From assembly GCF_051622035.1 (NCBI RefSeq), contig NC_135365.1:16596001-16660000 (forward strand): a stretch of DNA of 64,000 bases, read 5' to 3'. The notes below the pieces were generated by a model. That model made no database searches. It had not been told where the DNA came from and saw only the letters and a program-made list of their open reading frames with translations. Position numbers and translations under genes: made by a program. Below, in pieces: positions 20,683 to 31,870 of this stretch (positions within the stretch are counted from its first letter, which is position 1; every line of letters starts with the position of its first letter). This DNA is from Arctopsyche grandis. Lineage: Eukaryota; Arthropoda; Insecta; Trichoptera; Hydropsychidae.

Positions 20683-21105
20683 GCCAGCAGCATAGCTCGG
20701 ACGTTAAGCTTCTGCTTACCGTCAAGAAGGTGCCGGGTTCAATACCTGAATGAAAATGAATTTTTCAGAGTATGCTGTTGGTCAGACCTGGATTTGTAAC
20801 TCCAGGTTGATCGTTTCCTATCAGAGTTTGCCAATTTTCTCTGATTTCATTGTTGAAACGGTTCCCGGAAAAAAAATTGGCTAAAAATCCTTCCTACCTA
20901 CTATGTCACCACTATTTGAAATTTGATTGATGTACAATAAAAATTTATGTACAATTCATAGATGTCTCGTTAATTTGCGAGTTTTTTCAGTGTCTCGCAA
21001 TTCAACGACTTATAATAAAAATGCTGCATTTGTATTTGTAATTGGCCAGGAAGGCGCATTGGGATTTACCTGTAAGGCCTTCCTGGTATATATGTAAAAT
21101 AAAAT
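20683..21105 (+). mobile_element. tRNA-derived SINE, copy 4 (tail type a, nearly complete)
   Basis: It begins GCCAGCAGCATAGCTCGG (box-A region) and continues with GGGTTCAATACC (box-B region), the family body, and the tail hairpin CCAGGAAGGC (21046-21055), 21-nt loop, GCCTTCCTGG (21077-21086). It closes in (AAAAT)n. Length is about 420 bp. Confidence 0.88.
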
Positions 21106-21858
21106 AAAATATATATATATAAAGACGGTAATCTGTGTGTGTGTGTGTGTGTGTGTGTGTCCTAATTCTCGCTGAACATAATTAATGAATCGATAAAAAT
21201 CGATAAGTTCATTTTTCGACGACTCGAACCGATCACCCCAAATAGCCTGAATATGGGTCTAAATTGGTCACGTGCATCACGCCAAATCCTATTCTTCATT
21301 TCGCCTTTTTTTTAAACATTAATTGAAATATTCCTTCTCGCCATATAAAAATACGTAATTTTAATAATTTCATTTAGCGAGGTTTTGAACCATTTTTTAA
21401 TATATTTATTTTCTATTAAATTAAAATTATAATTTAAATTATTTATATTTTGACGATATTCGAGAAAAAAATTGATTTCATTTACCGCGGGCGCCGGGAA
21501 TCGAACCTCGGACCCTCCGATGCAAACGCAATGTCCTCACGAGCCCGCACCGTACGCCATATCCTCGCCCAGAATACGTGTTGTAAATACACATCATATG
21601 TATATGCACGTAATTTGTTATGTGTAATAATAATATTCAACGTTACGAGGTCAATGATCGTTTGTGTATAATCGGAAAATATTACATTTTGTTAACGTTA
21701 ACTTTAAGAATTGAAAATTATTACAAATAAAGAATTGAAAACTATCTATGAGAGTCTACTAAAGTAACGGTTCCGGTTCCGGATTTTTTTTTTAGTTTTA
21801 TACGGGTATATAATAATTTTATACCCATGCGATGATATTTCATCGGGCTATTCACTAG
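21106..21858 (+). mobile_element. Helitron-like repeat ending in CTAG, copy 2
   Basis: Downstream of the SINE tail, TATATATATAAAGACGG resembles a Helitron 5' end. A (TG)n run (21136-21161) follows. The 3' end carries GATGATATTTCATC and then CTAG/T at 21855-21859, the same terminal motif as the repeat ending at 19590. The interior around 21485-21560 holds a tRNA-like segment on the minus strand (GGTTCGATTCCCGG). The body differs from copy 1. Confidence 0.45.
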
Positions 21859-22385
21859 TTACTATATACTGATGATTAAATTATTGTACTTACACGATTC
21901 TTTTCAATCATTTTTTTTGTGTAAATTCAGATACGTAAATACAAACATATATCAAGAGGGAAGAATGATCAAAATCAGTAGCCTAAAGCTGCACAACGTA
22001 TCAAACAAAACTTCCAGAGGATACTGATACTTTCCAAAACACGTCATCCAGTATTGTAAAATCTTTAAATTTGTTCAAATTTGGATACAAGGCTTGTACG
22101 GAGACAAAAAAGTGAAAGGGTCCACTAAAGTTGAGATTTCTATCGAATATTTGGCATTTAAAACTTATAATGTATAATATGTCTGGTATTTGCTCGATCT
22201 TGAAACCTCCAAGTGATCACACAGAAGCATCCAGGCTATGAGGTTCTGTTTCTTCAATGCATCGTGTCAGTTTCATTCTCGTTACCGAAATGATTTATCT
22301 TAAAATCGTGTTGCTAGTGCTTATAACAGCATAATCATCCCAAATCAAATCTGAACGTGAGTTTAAATCTTTACTATATCTCAGT
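21859..22385. other. Non-genic sequence
   Basis: AT-rich, no repeat or frame of note recognised. Confidence 0.3.
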
Positions 22386-22389
22386 GGGT

Positions 22390-23835
22390 GCATTTGGATT
22401 CAACTTTATATTTATTTATTTTATAGTTTTGGGCCATTGTGACATTACGGGAATAACCTAATACGCCAAAAGAGCACACATACGAAAACAAGAAAAAAAA
22501 GATAAAAGCAAAAGCAGAAAAATATGATAAAAACATAATATATAAAAATGAACATAAGGAAAAAATACACAATAGAAAAAAAATCGATAACATGATACAA
22601 TAGTAGCGAATGTATTGCATTCACAGCCAGCACCAATATATGAAATACGCAGCCTCAACTGGAAGAGAGAAGATCAAAATTCCATTCATGAATCACATAT
22701 ATTATGAAAATAATGATGAGCGCAGGCTACCAGAAAAATAGATTAAAATAATAATATATAATATGAGGTTAAAATAATAATATATTATTATTAACTAAAA
22801 TAGGTTAATAAAATAATCGTAATTAAATAGTAATTTCCACCTCCGATAGCATACGCTCACTGGGGTGGAAAACATCTCATTCAGACACGGCAGCAACGAT
22901 TTCCTTAAGAAGTCGAAAAGCTCTTGGATTAGGAGCCATCTGATAAATAACTGTGCGGGAAGGAGGTAAAATCACCAACGATGATGTCTACTATGCACAT
23001 ACATATGTAATTAATAGGGAAATAATTGTAATTAATAGGGACCCAACTGTTCTAGCAACGATGGGTGCTACCACGTAGAATCAAATGATGATATCTATGA
23101 TGCCCAGCAATGACGGACATGACGTATTACCACGTAGAAGCAGGAGAACAAAAAAAATGAATGAGAAATTTCTCCGAAGTCGAAGGGAATCATACCCAAG
23201 CATACCCAAAAAAAAGAGAGTAGGAAAGATATATGGGTAATACCCATAGTCTTTCCCACATAGGAAACGAATAAATGATTTTTGCATTTTCTCAATAAAT
23301 AGAGAGTAATTTGCGACATGTGGATTCCATACAATCACATTATACTCTAGCTTGCTTTTAGAGGACAAAAAAATGGTTGGAAAATAACATTTCACCTCTC
23401 AAAACAAATCCAAACGACCAAAGGAAACGTCAGCGACAGTCTTGATGTGGTTGTGAAATGTGAGTTGAGGACCAAAAGTGATACCCAAATCAACCACAGA
23501 TTCCACACACTTCAACAAGACGAATTCAATGGAATACCCGTGACAATAGATAAAATATACACGTCCATAACTCATAATTGCACATTTATTAATATTAATT
23601 TCAAGACCTAAAATATAACTTAACTCCAAGACGGTGTCAATATCAACTTGAAGAAGAGAGGCTTGCATCTCATCCTTGACCGACAGTAATTATTTGACGT
23701 CGTCAGCAAACAGACATGATGCATTAAATAGTACTTTAGGGAGGTGATTTATAAGAATGGTAAATAGTAAGGGGCCTAAAATGGACCCCTGAGTTATACC
23801 AGATTTATATCTGGATCTACAGTTTACGATTCAAT
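22390..23835 (-). mobile_element. LINE family 2, 5'-truncated copy with reverse-transcriptase remnant
   Basis: On the minus strand from about 23820 the reading is SGITQGSILGPLLFTILINH, then LFADDVK, one in-frame stop, and a further 89 codons (23668-23399) typical of the RT thumb region (NINKCAIMSYG, VVDLGITF). A second frame (23395-23081) continues with the C-terminal segment. Both catalytic Asp residues of FADD are present. The 3' UTR extends to about 22390, with AAGATCAAAATTCC and the tail block TTGTGACATTACGGGAATAACC in plus orientation. It is a dead copy of the family seen at 281-1060 and 44.3-45.9 kb. Confidence 0.8.
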
Positions 23836-24650
23836 TCGAAAATAGCGTATTTAAGATTAACATAGTTTTAAGACATAATAAGTAGCGCAGTTAGCATAGG
23901 TTCAAATGCGACCATTAATCAAAATACATTAACAATGCGACTCAGAAGTTTTCAAAGAAAACGCCTCAGCTGGGCGTGGCGTGAGAAAGAAAGAGCCGTA
24001 TAATTCAAATCTGCCGAGTTAACGATAACAGGAGTGCACTTATTCAACGACGAGACATTATTCTTAAATGCGGTCTCAGTAGCCGAACAATGGAGGAAGC
24101 TTTCAGGAGCAATTTTCATCTCGCATGCATATTCATAAGCTGGACGACGGCGCCAGGAGGCCCAGCTTACCGGGGATCTAATGGACTCCAAGCGAGAATG
24201 AAGAGAGCACACTGGTCGCTTGGACGAAGACCAAAAGGTTCTGGAACTTAAAACTTGCCACCGAGATTTTCTTGTGAACATGCACAGTTGCCGACTTTTG
24301 TATTATGGGCTATACGAAAGCGCTGCAAGCGAGCTTTAGGGTGCATTACAATGGTAATGTGAGCAAACATCTGCGCTCGCTTTTCCAATGCAAATTTATA
24401 AACAACTGCATGATAAAGTATCTGGATGGTTTTAGAAACGGTCTGTTTTCTAGTAAACAACTAAACAATTCATGAACATTGAGTAAATACGCGCAAAAGA
24501 TTGTTTTCTTCAAAATACATTGAAAGTTGTGCCCTTTTAGTATTGAAGTATTACGTTTCAACAAAGTGAATAACTCTCTAATACATATATAATATATATG
24601 TATGTAGATATATAATTTTACAGCTATGTGATACTTCATCTTATGATGTA
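23836..24650. other. Non-genic stretch with a GC-richer segment at 23940-24340
   Basis: A minus-strand frame at 23952-24281 (109 codons, Ser/Arg-rich) has no recognised domain. The segment matches nothing else in the window. It could be an old coding remnant or regulatory DNA. Confidence 0.3.
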
Positions 24651-24654
24651 TTTA

Positions 24655-24749
24655 TTAGTTAGTTAGGTTGGTTGATTTTATTGAAAATTAGTACGGAAAC
24701 CAGTTAAGTTTTTTTTCACGATTGTGTCATTACGGGATTGCCTCTAGGC
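24655..24749 (+). mobile_element. LINE-like 3' tail interrupted by a hAT element
   Basis: CACGATTGTGTCATTACGGG resembles the 3' end block of LINE family 2 (ACCATTGTGACGCATTAGG). The hAT element follows at 24750, and the tail resumes at 25428 after the duplicated CTCTAGGC. Confidence 0.4.
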
Positions 24750-25419
24750 CAGTGATACTCAAACTATGGTCCGCGGCCCAGTACTGGTCCGTGTACCGGC
24801 TGTAGCCGGTCCGCGCACAAAGAAGTAAATAAAAAATTAAAACAATAGCTTATTATAACGTACATATTAATTAATTTGAAAGATAAACTAATTGATCTGA
24901 CTACAAATGAAGAATTAAAAAAGTGTTTTGAAACCACAACTTCAGTTGCGTCCTTTTAGATCAAATTGAAAGCAGAATTCTTCCCAGATATTTAAGAATA
25001 TCCACTGAAACTCTTTTACCTTTACGAGACTGGTTTCTCAACCATTAGTTTAATAAAGACAAAATATCGTAATAGTGTAAATATTCATGATCCATTACGT
25101 GTGGAATTAATTGTCTTCGATAAAACCACGATTGGATAAGTTATCTGATAACAAAAAAGCTCATGTCTCATTAGTTTTTTTTTCATTTTCATTTTTCATC
25201 TTTGTCTAAGTACATATATGATATAAAGATATTGTACTTCTTTGAATTCAACAAAATAAATTTTACTACTTATATTTAATATTATTTTTATTTGTTATAT
25301 GAACAAATTTTCACTCATATTCATATATAACTTTTTTATTTAAAAATATGATGCTGGTCCGTGAGAATTTCTGAAAAATATATGCTGGTCCGCCAACTGA
25401 AAAAGTTTGAGTAGCACTG
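24750..25419 (+). mobile_element. hAT-superfamily element, deletion derivative with perfect 8-bp TSD
   Basis: The ends are CAGTGATACTCAAACT and, in reverse complement, CAGTGCTACTCAAACT. The 8-mer CTCTAGGC lies on both sides (24742-24749 and 25420-25427), the TSD length of hAT elements. The 670-bp interior keeps part of the transposase C-terminus, so it derives from an autonomous element. Confidence 0.9.
24876..25125 (+). pseudogene. hAT transposase C-terminal dimerisation-region remnant
   Basis: Translation with two frameshifts and one stop gives KLIDLTTNEELKKCFETTT, then IKLKAEFFPDI, then YETGFSTISLIKTKYRNSVN. This resembles the C-terminal dimerisation region of ZBED-type hAT transposases. 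The N-terminal zinc finger and the catalytic core are missing. Confidence 0.75.
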
Positions 25420-25427
25420 CTCTAGGC

Positions 25428-25644
25428 GACACCTATGGCTCACTTTAAGCTTATTGTATTTTAATATAAATAAAATATATTAAATATTCAGTTTGAGATC
25501 ATAAATAATTTTTTTCTATTATATTTGTTCTTAACTTTACATTATTTTCATGCTTTATTTTTGTTTACATTTTATTACATTTTATATTTAATTTTTAGTT
25601 TAATATCTTTTAATTGTTTTTTCATGTAGGTACATTATACATAT
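25428..25644. other. AT-rich sequence between hAT and palindromic element
   Basis: It starts with the second half of the interrupted tail (GACACCTATGG). No further feature is seen. Confidence 0.3.
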
Positions 25645-25653
25645 ATCCTAGCT

Positions 25654-26056
25654 GGGTATACGTGACGAGCCAGAATGTTAAATTACAGAAAACACAAATA
25701 TCGGAAGGCAAAGATCGAAAATCGAAAGATCTTAAGTCGAAAGATAAAAAAAAAAGAGTGCATGGTAAACCGTACATACTCACGTACATACTCAATTAAT
25801 TTGCGCGAGCAGGGTATAACAGGAACAAGAGGAACAGGCTTTTCCTCCTGTATTCTGCGCGCGCACATTAATACCGGAGGAAAAGCTTGTTCCTCTTGTT
25901 CCTGTTGTATCCTGCTCGCGCAAATTATGTGAGTATGTACCGTTTACCATGCACCCTTTTTTTGATCTTTCAACTTAAGATCTTTTGATTTTAGATCTTT
26001 GCCTTCCGATATTTGTGTTTTCTGTAATTTAACATTCTGGCTCGTCACCGAGACCG
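25654..26056. mobile_element. 403-bp palindromic element (family B), copy 1
   Basis: Two arms of about 190 bp fold on each other: GTGACGAGCCAGAATG on the left and its inverse on the right, with GCGAGCAGGGTATAACAGG near the centre. The 9-bp ATCCTAGCT flanks both sides (25645-25653 and 26057-26065). The terminal bases are GGGTATAC and CGAGACCG. No protein is encoded; frames in the arms are by-products. The second copy at 61134-61536 has the same length. Confidence 0.88.
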
Positions 26057-26065
26057 ATCCTAGCT

Positions 26066-26530
26066 ATAGTGACGTCCTGGAATATATCTGTCACTTTAGC
26101 TTAACTGTAGTAATAATTAAATAAATAAGTAAAATAATCAGCGGTGGAAAGGAACAATGAAGCTTAGATCTTTTAGAATATAATATGAAAAAAATTTAAT
26201 GACTGCATTATTATATCTTTCCTTATGAATTGATCGTATGTACATATGTATGTAGGAAATTAAATACAATGTGAATATTTAAGTAGGATAAAATACAATA
26301 TAATGTAAATAAACGTAACAGAATTTATGTGAAAGAAAAAAATATAAGTAAAAGTAATTTAATTAAAAAGTGTAGAACCGTTATAGGGCACTTCAACTAT
26401 AAAGGGAAAAGTTATTGAAAGCATTTCTAATTAAAGTTGTCTCTTACGTAGAAACGAAGATTAGTAGAATTTAAACAATATAAACGTAATGAGAAGTACA
26501 AAAGGTACATATCATCTTTAAAACGACCAT
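26066..26530. other. AT-rich non-genic sequence
   Basis: No gene or repeat is recognised apart from a TACATATGTATGTA palindrome near 26240. Confidence 0.3.
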
Positions 26531-26559
26531 TTTAATGAAAAATGAACGGTGGGTGATCT

Positions 26560-26800
26560 TTTGATCTTTAAGTCCACTTTTTTTCATTTCGAAAAATATT
26601 TCGCAAAAAATGAATATTATGTTTTACGACTAACAATATTCTAAAATACTGGTGGCCTGTAATAATTTCATTCTGATTTTCCGAGAATCTGGAAATATCG
26701 AATTAAAATAAGTGATAACAATTTGTGAATTAAGTCGAACATAAATAGTGTTTTTCAACTGAAAGTTGGATTTTTGGCACTTTCAATTATAACAGCTTAT
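26560..26800. mobile_element. Short inverted-repeat element (family G), copy 1
   Basis: CATTTCGAAAAATATTTCGC, AATACTGGTGGCCTGTAATA, ACAATTTGTGAATTAAGTC and GGCACTTTCAATTATA match 50415-50625 in order. The right end mirrors the left end of copy 2. Its own left arm is eroded. Confidence 0.6.
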
Positions 26801-27225
26801 ATGTATATTGACATAATTATATGCATCATAAAATATATTTATCAGGTATTATAGTTAATAATACATAGATTAACAAAGTGTTTTCTTCCTTAGGTAATAT
26901 TCAATAATCTGAAAAATTTATTTAAATTATTCTTCAAATTTTGAATAAAAAATTGAAAAGTATTTATAAAATGTGCGTAGCTAAGAATTAAAAAAATTGA
27001 AATGTAAATTATAAATATACATACATAAAAAATACTGTAAAAAGTAATTGCAATGTAAATTATAAATATACATAAAAACACAAATTTTCACGGCTAATTA
27101 AACAATGTTTTATAATATAATCGATTGAAACTGTATTCATTAAAAGAAAAAAAAAATACATTGAAATATCTCCGATTGCTCAACCTGCACATAGTATAAT
27201 TGTTAGCGTGTAATTGTTAGCGTGT
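26801..27225. other. AT-rich non-genic sequence
   Basis: No gene is seen. TGTAAATTATAAATATACATA occurs twice near 27003 and 27054. Confidence 0.3.
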
Positions 27226-27229
27226 AATG

Positions 27230-27525
27230 TAATGTGTACCAGAGTTTGCCAACTTATCTGATTTCATTAAAACGGCTCTAACAATATGGCAACCTGTCCT
27301 ATTTCTGGCAAAATTTAAGTTTACAGCATTTCAAATTCACTTTTGTAAACATCTCGAAATTCGGTGATTTATTTAAATAAAAATGCAAATTTATCAAAAA
27401 GTGTCAAAACTTATCCATATGGCCAATATTTATCCTTATGATGTTTGTAATTGGCTAGGAAGACGCATTGAGGCTTACCTGTAAGGCCTTCTTGTTATAT
27501 GTACCTATGTTAATAAAATAAAATT
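27230..27525 (+). mobile_element. SINE, copy 5 (5'-truncated, tail type a)
   Basis: It starts inside the body (CAGAGTTTGCCAACTTATCTG) and ends with the tail hairpin TAGGAAGAC...GCCTTCTTG around the loop GCATTGAGGCTTACCTGTAAG. The stem carries several substitutions. Confidence 0.8.
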
Positions 27526-28205
27526 GAAAAATATTCAAAAATACTAATAGAACAATCAAACATCGATATATGTAAGTACATATGTATGTACAAATTTGAT
27601 TATATTATATACAAATGTAGGTATACATATGTATATGAATATATTACTAAGATTCCACAGAAGTGCAATTAGACTTTTCATTGAATGCGAAAGAGCGTTC
27701 GAGCTGCTATCGGACTTTAAAGGTTCTTTAAAAGTTTTGCAAGAAGGAAAGGAATTCTTCACTCCCAGCTTCGGTTGAATGCACTTCGGAGAAGTCTTAG
27801 ATATGAACTGTGTCGCTGCACTTCGGGGCACACATTTTTGTACATAGGAATTTTCATCTTGCCCCGGCTGAAGTGCGCTTTGTTCAGCAGTGCAACGAGC
27901 GGTGCATCGGATAGCGAAAATAGCGAAAACGACCTGGCCTCGAAAGCTATAGAGCGAAAAAAATACGTATTCCAGGATTTATGCACCCAAACCTGTTTGC
28001 GCCGTATAGTACTTTGCCGGTTAAAAGCATTCCATGTCGCTCTAGAAAGCATATCTTGTTTACAATGTCCCACCTCTTTATAATAAAATTCACTATTTGA
28101 ATAATATACAAATGTAAATGTCATTATCCGCGATGGAGACGGTTGGGTATACATAGTCCAAATTTATAATATTATTTTATTTTTAACATATTTATACTGC
28201 AAATG
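27526..28205. other. Unattributed region with long overlapping frames
   Basis: Two adjacent plus-strand frames are open at 27596-27778 and 27775-28083. A minus-strand frame of 131 codons spans 27759-28154. The segment 27660-28080 is GC-richer than its surroundings and unique in the window. No domain is recognised on either strand, so which strand, if any, is coding cannot be decided. Confidence 0.3.
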
Positions 28206-28815
28206 AAATGTTTTCATGTAAAATACGTATTATTTAAGAGAATTTATTAATTTTTTCGTGATTTCATGATTTTTTTTTATAATTTCTATATGAAATTGTC
28301 AGTTAAAGAAGTCAGAATCATGTTTGAAATCTATGTATATACAATTGTTAATTTATTCTTATATCAAACATACACTTGTATATTACTTATACAGTTGTAA
28401 ATCAAAATTGAACTCTGGACCTTAATATAAAATTGTTCATTGCCACATATTGACCCATCTAATATATTGTATATCTCATTTGTTTTACATGACTTTGAAC
28501 TTGATTTTAGCATATTTCTAAATCAGATGACATGCTTTTATGTAAAATACGTATTTTTGATTTTTCCGTGATTTTAGGATTTGTTTTTATATAATGTTTA
28601 TATGTAATTGTCAGATACAGAAGTAAGCATCATGTTTGAAATCTACATATGTACGTACATATGTACATACATTTGCTAGTTTCTTCTTCACATTTATATA
28701 TCAAATTGAACTCTACACCTTAATGTAAAGTTGTCATATAATTAAAAATATGTCACATTATTATTGACGCATCTAACTAATGTATAGATTTGTTTTATAT
28801 AACTTTGAAAAAACT
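28206..28815. repeat. Two-copy tandem duplication, period about 324 bp
   Basis: ATGTAAAATACGTAT begins at 28216 and again at 28540. The blocks AAATTGTCAG, CATGTTTGAAATCTA, AAATTGAACTCT and the following sequence recur in the same order. The second copy has internal gains and losses. Confidence 0.75.
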
Positions 28816-29581
28816 GTCCCTCACAATAGAATGAGTGTGAAGTATTGGGTTTCCTTTGGACTGAGATTAAGCTACTCTTTTGTCATTATAAATTCCTGTT
28901 AAATCACATTTAATGATTTAACATTAAGATTATATCACTGAGTGCATGTATTCGTCTACGTCTGTGAGCCTTTTGCGTGTACGGCACTGGTCGCCAAGCG
29001 AGCTTTTTTGGGCGTAGTTCAGTTTTCCAGTCTTATTGTACTGGCCAATTTTTTTTCTATAGATGCTGTTGACAGGGGTTTTCAATATAAAATATAATAT
29101 GTATTTTAATAAAATAAACCACAATAAAATAAATAAACAAATACAATGTATTGTAATAAAATAAATTAATAAAAATGTTAATATTATTGTGGCTGGTAGC
29201 TAAATAATGTCTTGTTTAGAGAAAAAAAGTATTTGGTTAACAGTAAATGCAATCAAAAATAGTCTATATTAGTGGTTATAGAAGGTATTAAGATTCATTG
29301 CAGTTATTTCTTTTCAAAATATGTGAGAGCAATTACAGTTTCTTGAATGGTATTCATTCTTTATTAGTCGAAAAGAAAAAGTTCACGCTCAAAATATAAA
29401 TTATACCCGAATATAGCTCACTTGGCGAACATTTGTATACGGGATCCTTGCTCTTCTATAATATAAGAATTATTAAAAAAAAGTATATTCATTCACGATT
29501 TATACGCAAACCGGACAATAATTCACATGCTAACAATCGAGAGTTTACTGTATAAACATTCAATGAAAAGACAAGTTCAAT
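28816..29581. other. AT-rich non-genic sequence
   Basis: No gene or recognised repeat is present. Confidence 0.3.
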
Positions 29582-29595
29582 TTTTTGTATACATA

Positions 29596-29795
29596 TTTTG
29601 ATTTTTAAATGATTTTTATTATTACTAAATTATGTTCACAATACTTCTTATATCTATTTTAATAGCTACTGATATACTGATCATTTTATATTTTACAATT
29701 TTAATTTAATTTTGTTAGTAATCATAGTATTATATTATTCTAATGTTAATGCACAGCATAATAGGAAAAAGAGCTCAAAAACCTATTTACAATTC
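29596..29795 (-). mobile_element. 5'-truncated sibling of the Jockey-like LINE
   Basis: It matches the 3' UTR of the full-length element (about 10329-10530) with a few mismatches, from TTTTTAAATGATTTTTATTATTAC to AAAAACCTATTTACAAT. TTTTTGTATACATA (29582-29595) and TTTTTGTGTACATA (29796-29809) form a 14-bp target duplication with one mismatch. Only non-coding sequence was inserted. Confidence 0.85.
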
Positions 29796-29809
29796 TTTTT
29801 GTGTACATA

Positions 29810-31085
29810 TAAATGAATAATAATATATAGGAATTCAAAATATATAAAATTTTCAATGAATTTGTCTCAAAGGAATCTACATACATACACATATAAATAA
29901 GCCTCTTAACTTTCTACATTTCCCATAGGGATTTTATTTACATTATTGCTGATGAGCAAAATGTGCACATCCATTTAACTGAAATTCAATTTTCTACTCG
30001 TTAAACTCTAAATGCGTGCATACAAATAATAATCGTTATTTAAATTTGCGCAATTTCACATGCCAGCTCTTCTTGGAAAGATCGGCGAGTATTGCTTTAG
30101 AATTGTTAAACAATGGCATAAGCCCCACTACCCGAAATGCAAATTTAATAACAGTTTGTTTAGGAGTTGCGATAGTTCACAGATGTATATTCAAGCGACT
30201 CTCAAATAACGTAGGATTTGTTATATTTATTACTAAGAACTCGAACGCTTATTGAGTCCAATCGAATCTAACAATGTCAATTATTTTATAAATATTTCCC
30301 AGGGAATTCATTTGTGCCTATTTTCCGAGACGCTTTGTAGTCCTTGGACTCTTTATTTCAACGCTAGAGACAGAATTTTCCAACGTAAAATAAAACTTTA
30401 CGAGGTCGAATACATTAAATCTATTATTGTTATTATTATTATCCCTACGACTATTATTATCATTTTCGTATGAAAAGAGTGACTGAAAATTCTGCAGTAT
30501 CTTTCAGTCGTCATTATCGTGGTTGGCGACTTTATTGCCCGGCCAAGATTTTATAGCTTTCGTCGACGAGATACGCGAATGCTACACATCTTGACCCATT
30601 TTTCGCGTATAACACCACATTTTCCGGAGTTTCCCTCGCGCGGAAAATTTTCTAACACGCGATAAGGATTTTATCGAGATTTTCACAAAGCGCTGTACCA
30701 TTTCTCAAAATCGCGCATTAGTCTCGCCCTCGAACCGATAGATTGGTCGCTTCTATTATTTCTAACGCGCGTATAAAATTTTGGGAGTCTATAAATAAAA
30801 TCACCCCCCCATACTGTTATAATAATATAACTTCTAATATAATAAAAAATATGTTGTGTCACTACTTTGAAGATAGTATAAATATATATTATATATATAC
30901 ACGAAGGGAAATCTTAATAAAGCCTTTTATCCCCATGAAAAATGGGATGACCTCCATATAATAAATTTATATCATAGCAAACCGTTAGTAACACCAGGCA
31001 AGTGTTATTTGAAGTTGGTCAAGAAATATCTCGAGTACACAAATACAGTCGAAAATCATTATAATTTATAATATTTATTTCTTTT
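29810..31085. other. Non-genic stretch with a GC-richer island at about 30480-30770
   Basis: The island is rich in CGCG-type motifs (TTTCGCGTATAAC, CCTCGCGCGG) and unique in the window. Short frames at 30016-30473 lack motifs. No gene is called. Confidence 0.3.
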
Positions 31086-31089
31086 GCTG

Positions 31090-31375
31090 TTGAAATAAAA
31101 TTGAATAACGAAGTATTGATAAAAAACATTAAAAGAAATGTGTCGGTTTAATCCGGGGCGGTCGAATTTTTTCAAATACCTTTTAAATATATTTATATTT
31201 AATTGTTGAATATGAAAAAAAGGTAAAAACTACCTACCTACCTACATGTAAACAATATAAAATACCAATAGAAAAAATAATTAATTAATTAATTAAATAA
31301 ATTTTCAATATATGGCAGTAAATTTTCTGCCAAGAGGAAACATTGGTATTAAATAGTATATATAGAATTTTTTTT
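31090..31375 (-). repeat. Copy 3 of the body of the Helitron-like repeat at 19.3-19.6 kb
   Basis: Read on the minus strand it follows 19310-19520 closely: ATTTATTTAATTAATTAATT, then CATGTAGGTAG, then ATATAAATATATTTAAAAG and TTCGACCG. The hairpin and CTAG end are not seen. Confidence 0.65.
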
Positions 31376-31539
31376 CTTTTGTTATTGAATTCGTATGTAC
31401 GTTTTGGCAGTGGTTTAGCTGTGACGTATGTACATATGTATGTATGTGTGTCGAATTGAAACGAATATTATATGTAGTATGGCGAGCGTTATCTCAGACA
31501 GACACACAGAATAGCGATATAATATACATATATGATAAG

Positions 31540-31615
31540 TTTAAAACCATGTGTGTCGCTTTGGGGCAACCTGTAATGGCATCACGGTAAAAATAAATAT
31601 TTTATAAAATAAAAT
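31540..31615 (+). mobile_element. SINE tail fragment, copy 6 (tail type c-like)
   Basis: GTGTCGCTTTGGGGCAACCT, GTAATGGCATCAC and an AAATAAAAT tail resemble the tail of the SINE at 15412. The loop TTGGGGCAACCTGTAAT is kept. Confidence 0.5.
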
Positions 31616-31789
31616 ATTTATGCAGTTCCAAATGTATTCTCAATTCTTCATACAGGTATGTTATTTAAACTGACCATAAATACATTGTACTTCAATCATC
31701 ATGCACACTGGTCTTAACAGATTACTCCGAAGTAACGACCGTGGTATACAAATTAGGATTTATTATTGAGATATACAGGTATATGTATG

Positions 31790-31870
31790 TATATCCATAT
31801 ATTTACTATTTACCTACTACTTGTCACCACTATTTGAATATGATTTTAAATTTATAATCTATAACATATG
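31790..31870 (+). mobile_element. SINE internal fragment, copy 7
   Basis: TTACCTACTACTTGTCACCA and CTATTTGAATATGATTT match the 3' part of the SINE body. Neither end is present. Confidence 0.6.

Noticed and set aside
21485..21560. Functional tRNA on the minus strand
   Set aside because: A good box B (GGTTCGATTCC) is present, but the acceptor stem does not pair and it lies in a repetitive element. A tRNA-derived fragment is more likely.
25614..25932. Lys-rich frames at 25.6-25.9 kb and their equivalents at 61.2-61.4 kb
   Set aside because: They lie inside the two copies of a palindromic mobile element, so their similarity reflects the DNA repeat. They are open on both strands.
30016..30473. 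Two consecutive small plus-strand frames
   Set aside because: No conserved motif, AT-rich low-complexity ends, and no splice or start context supporting a gene.
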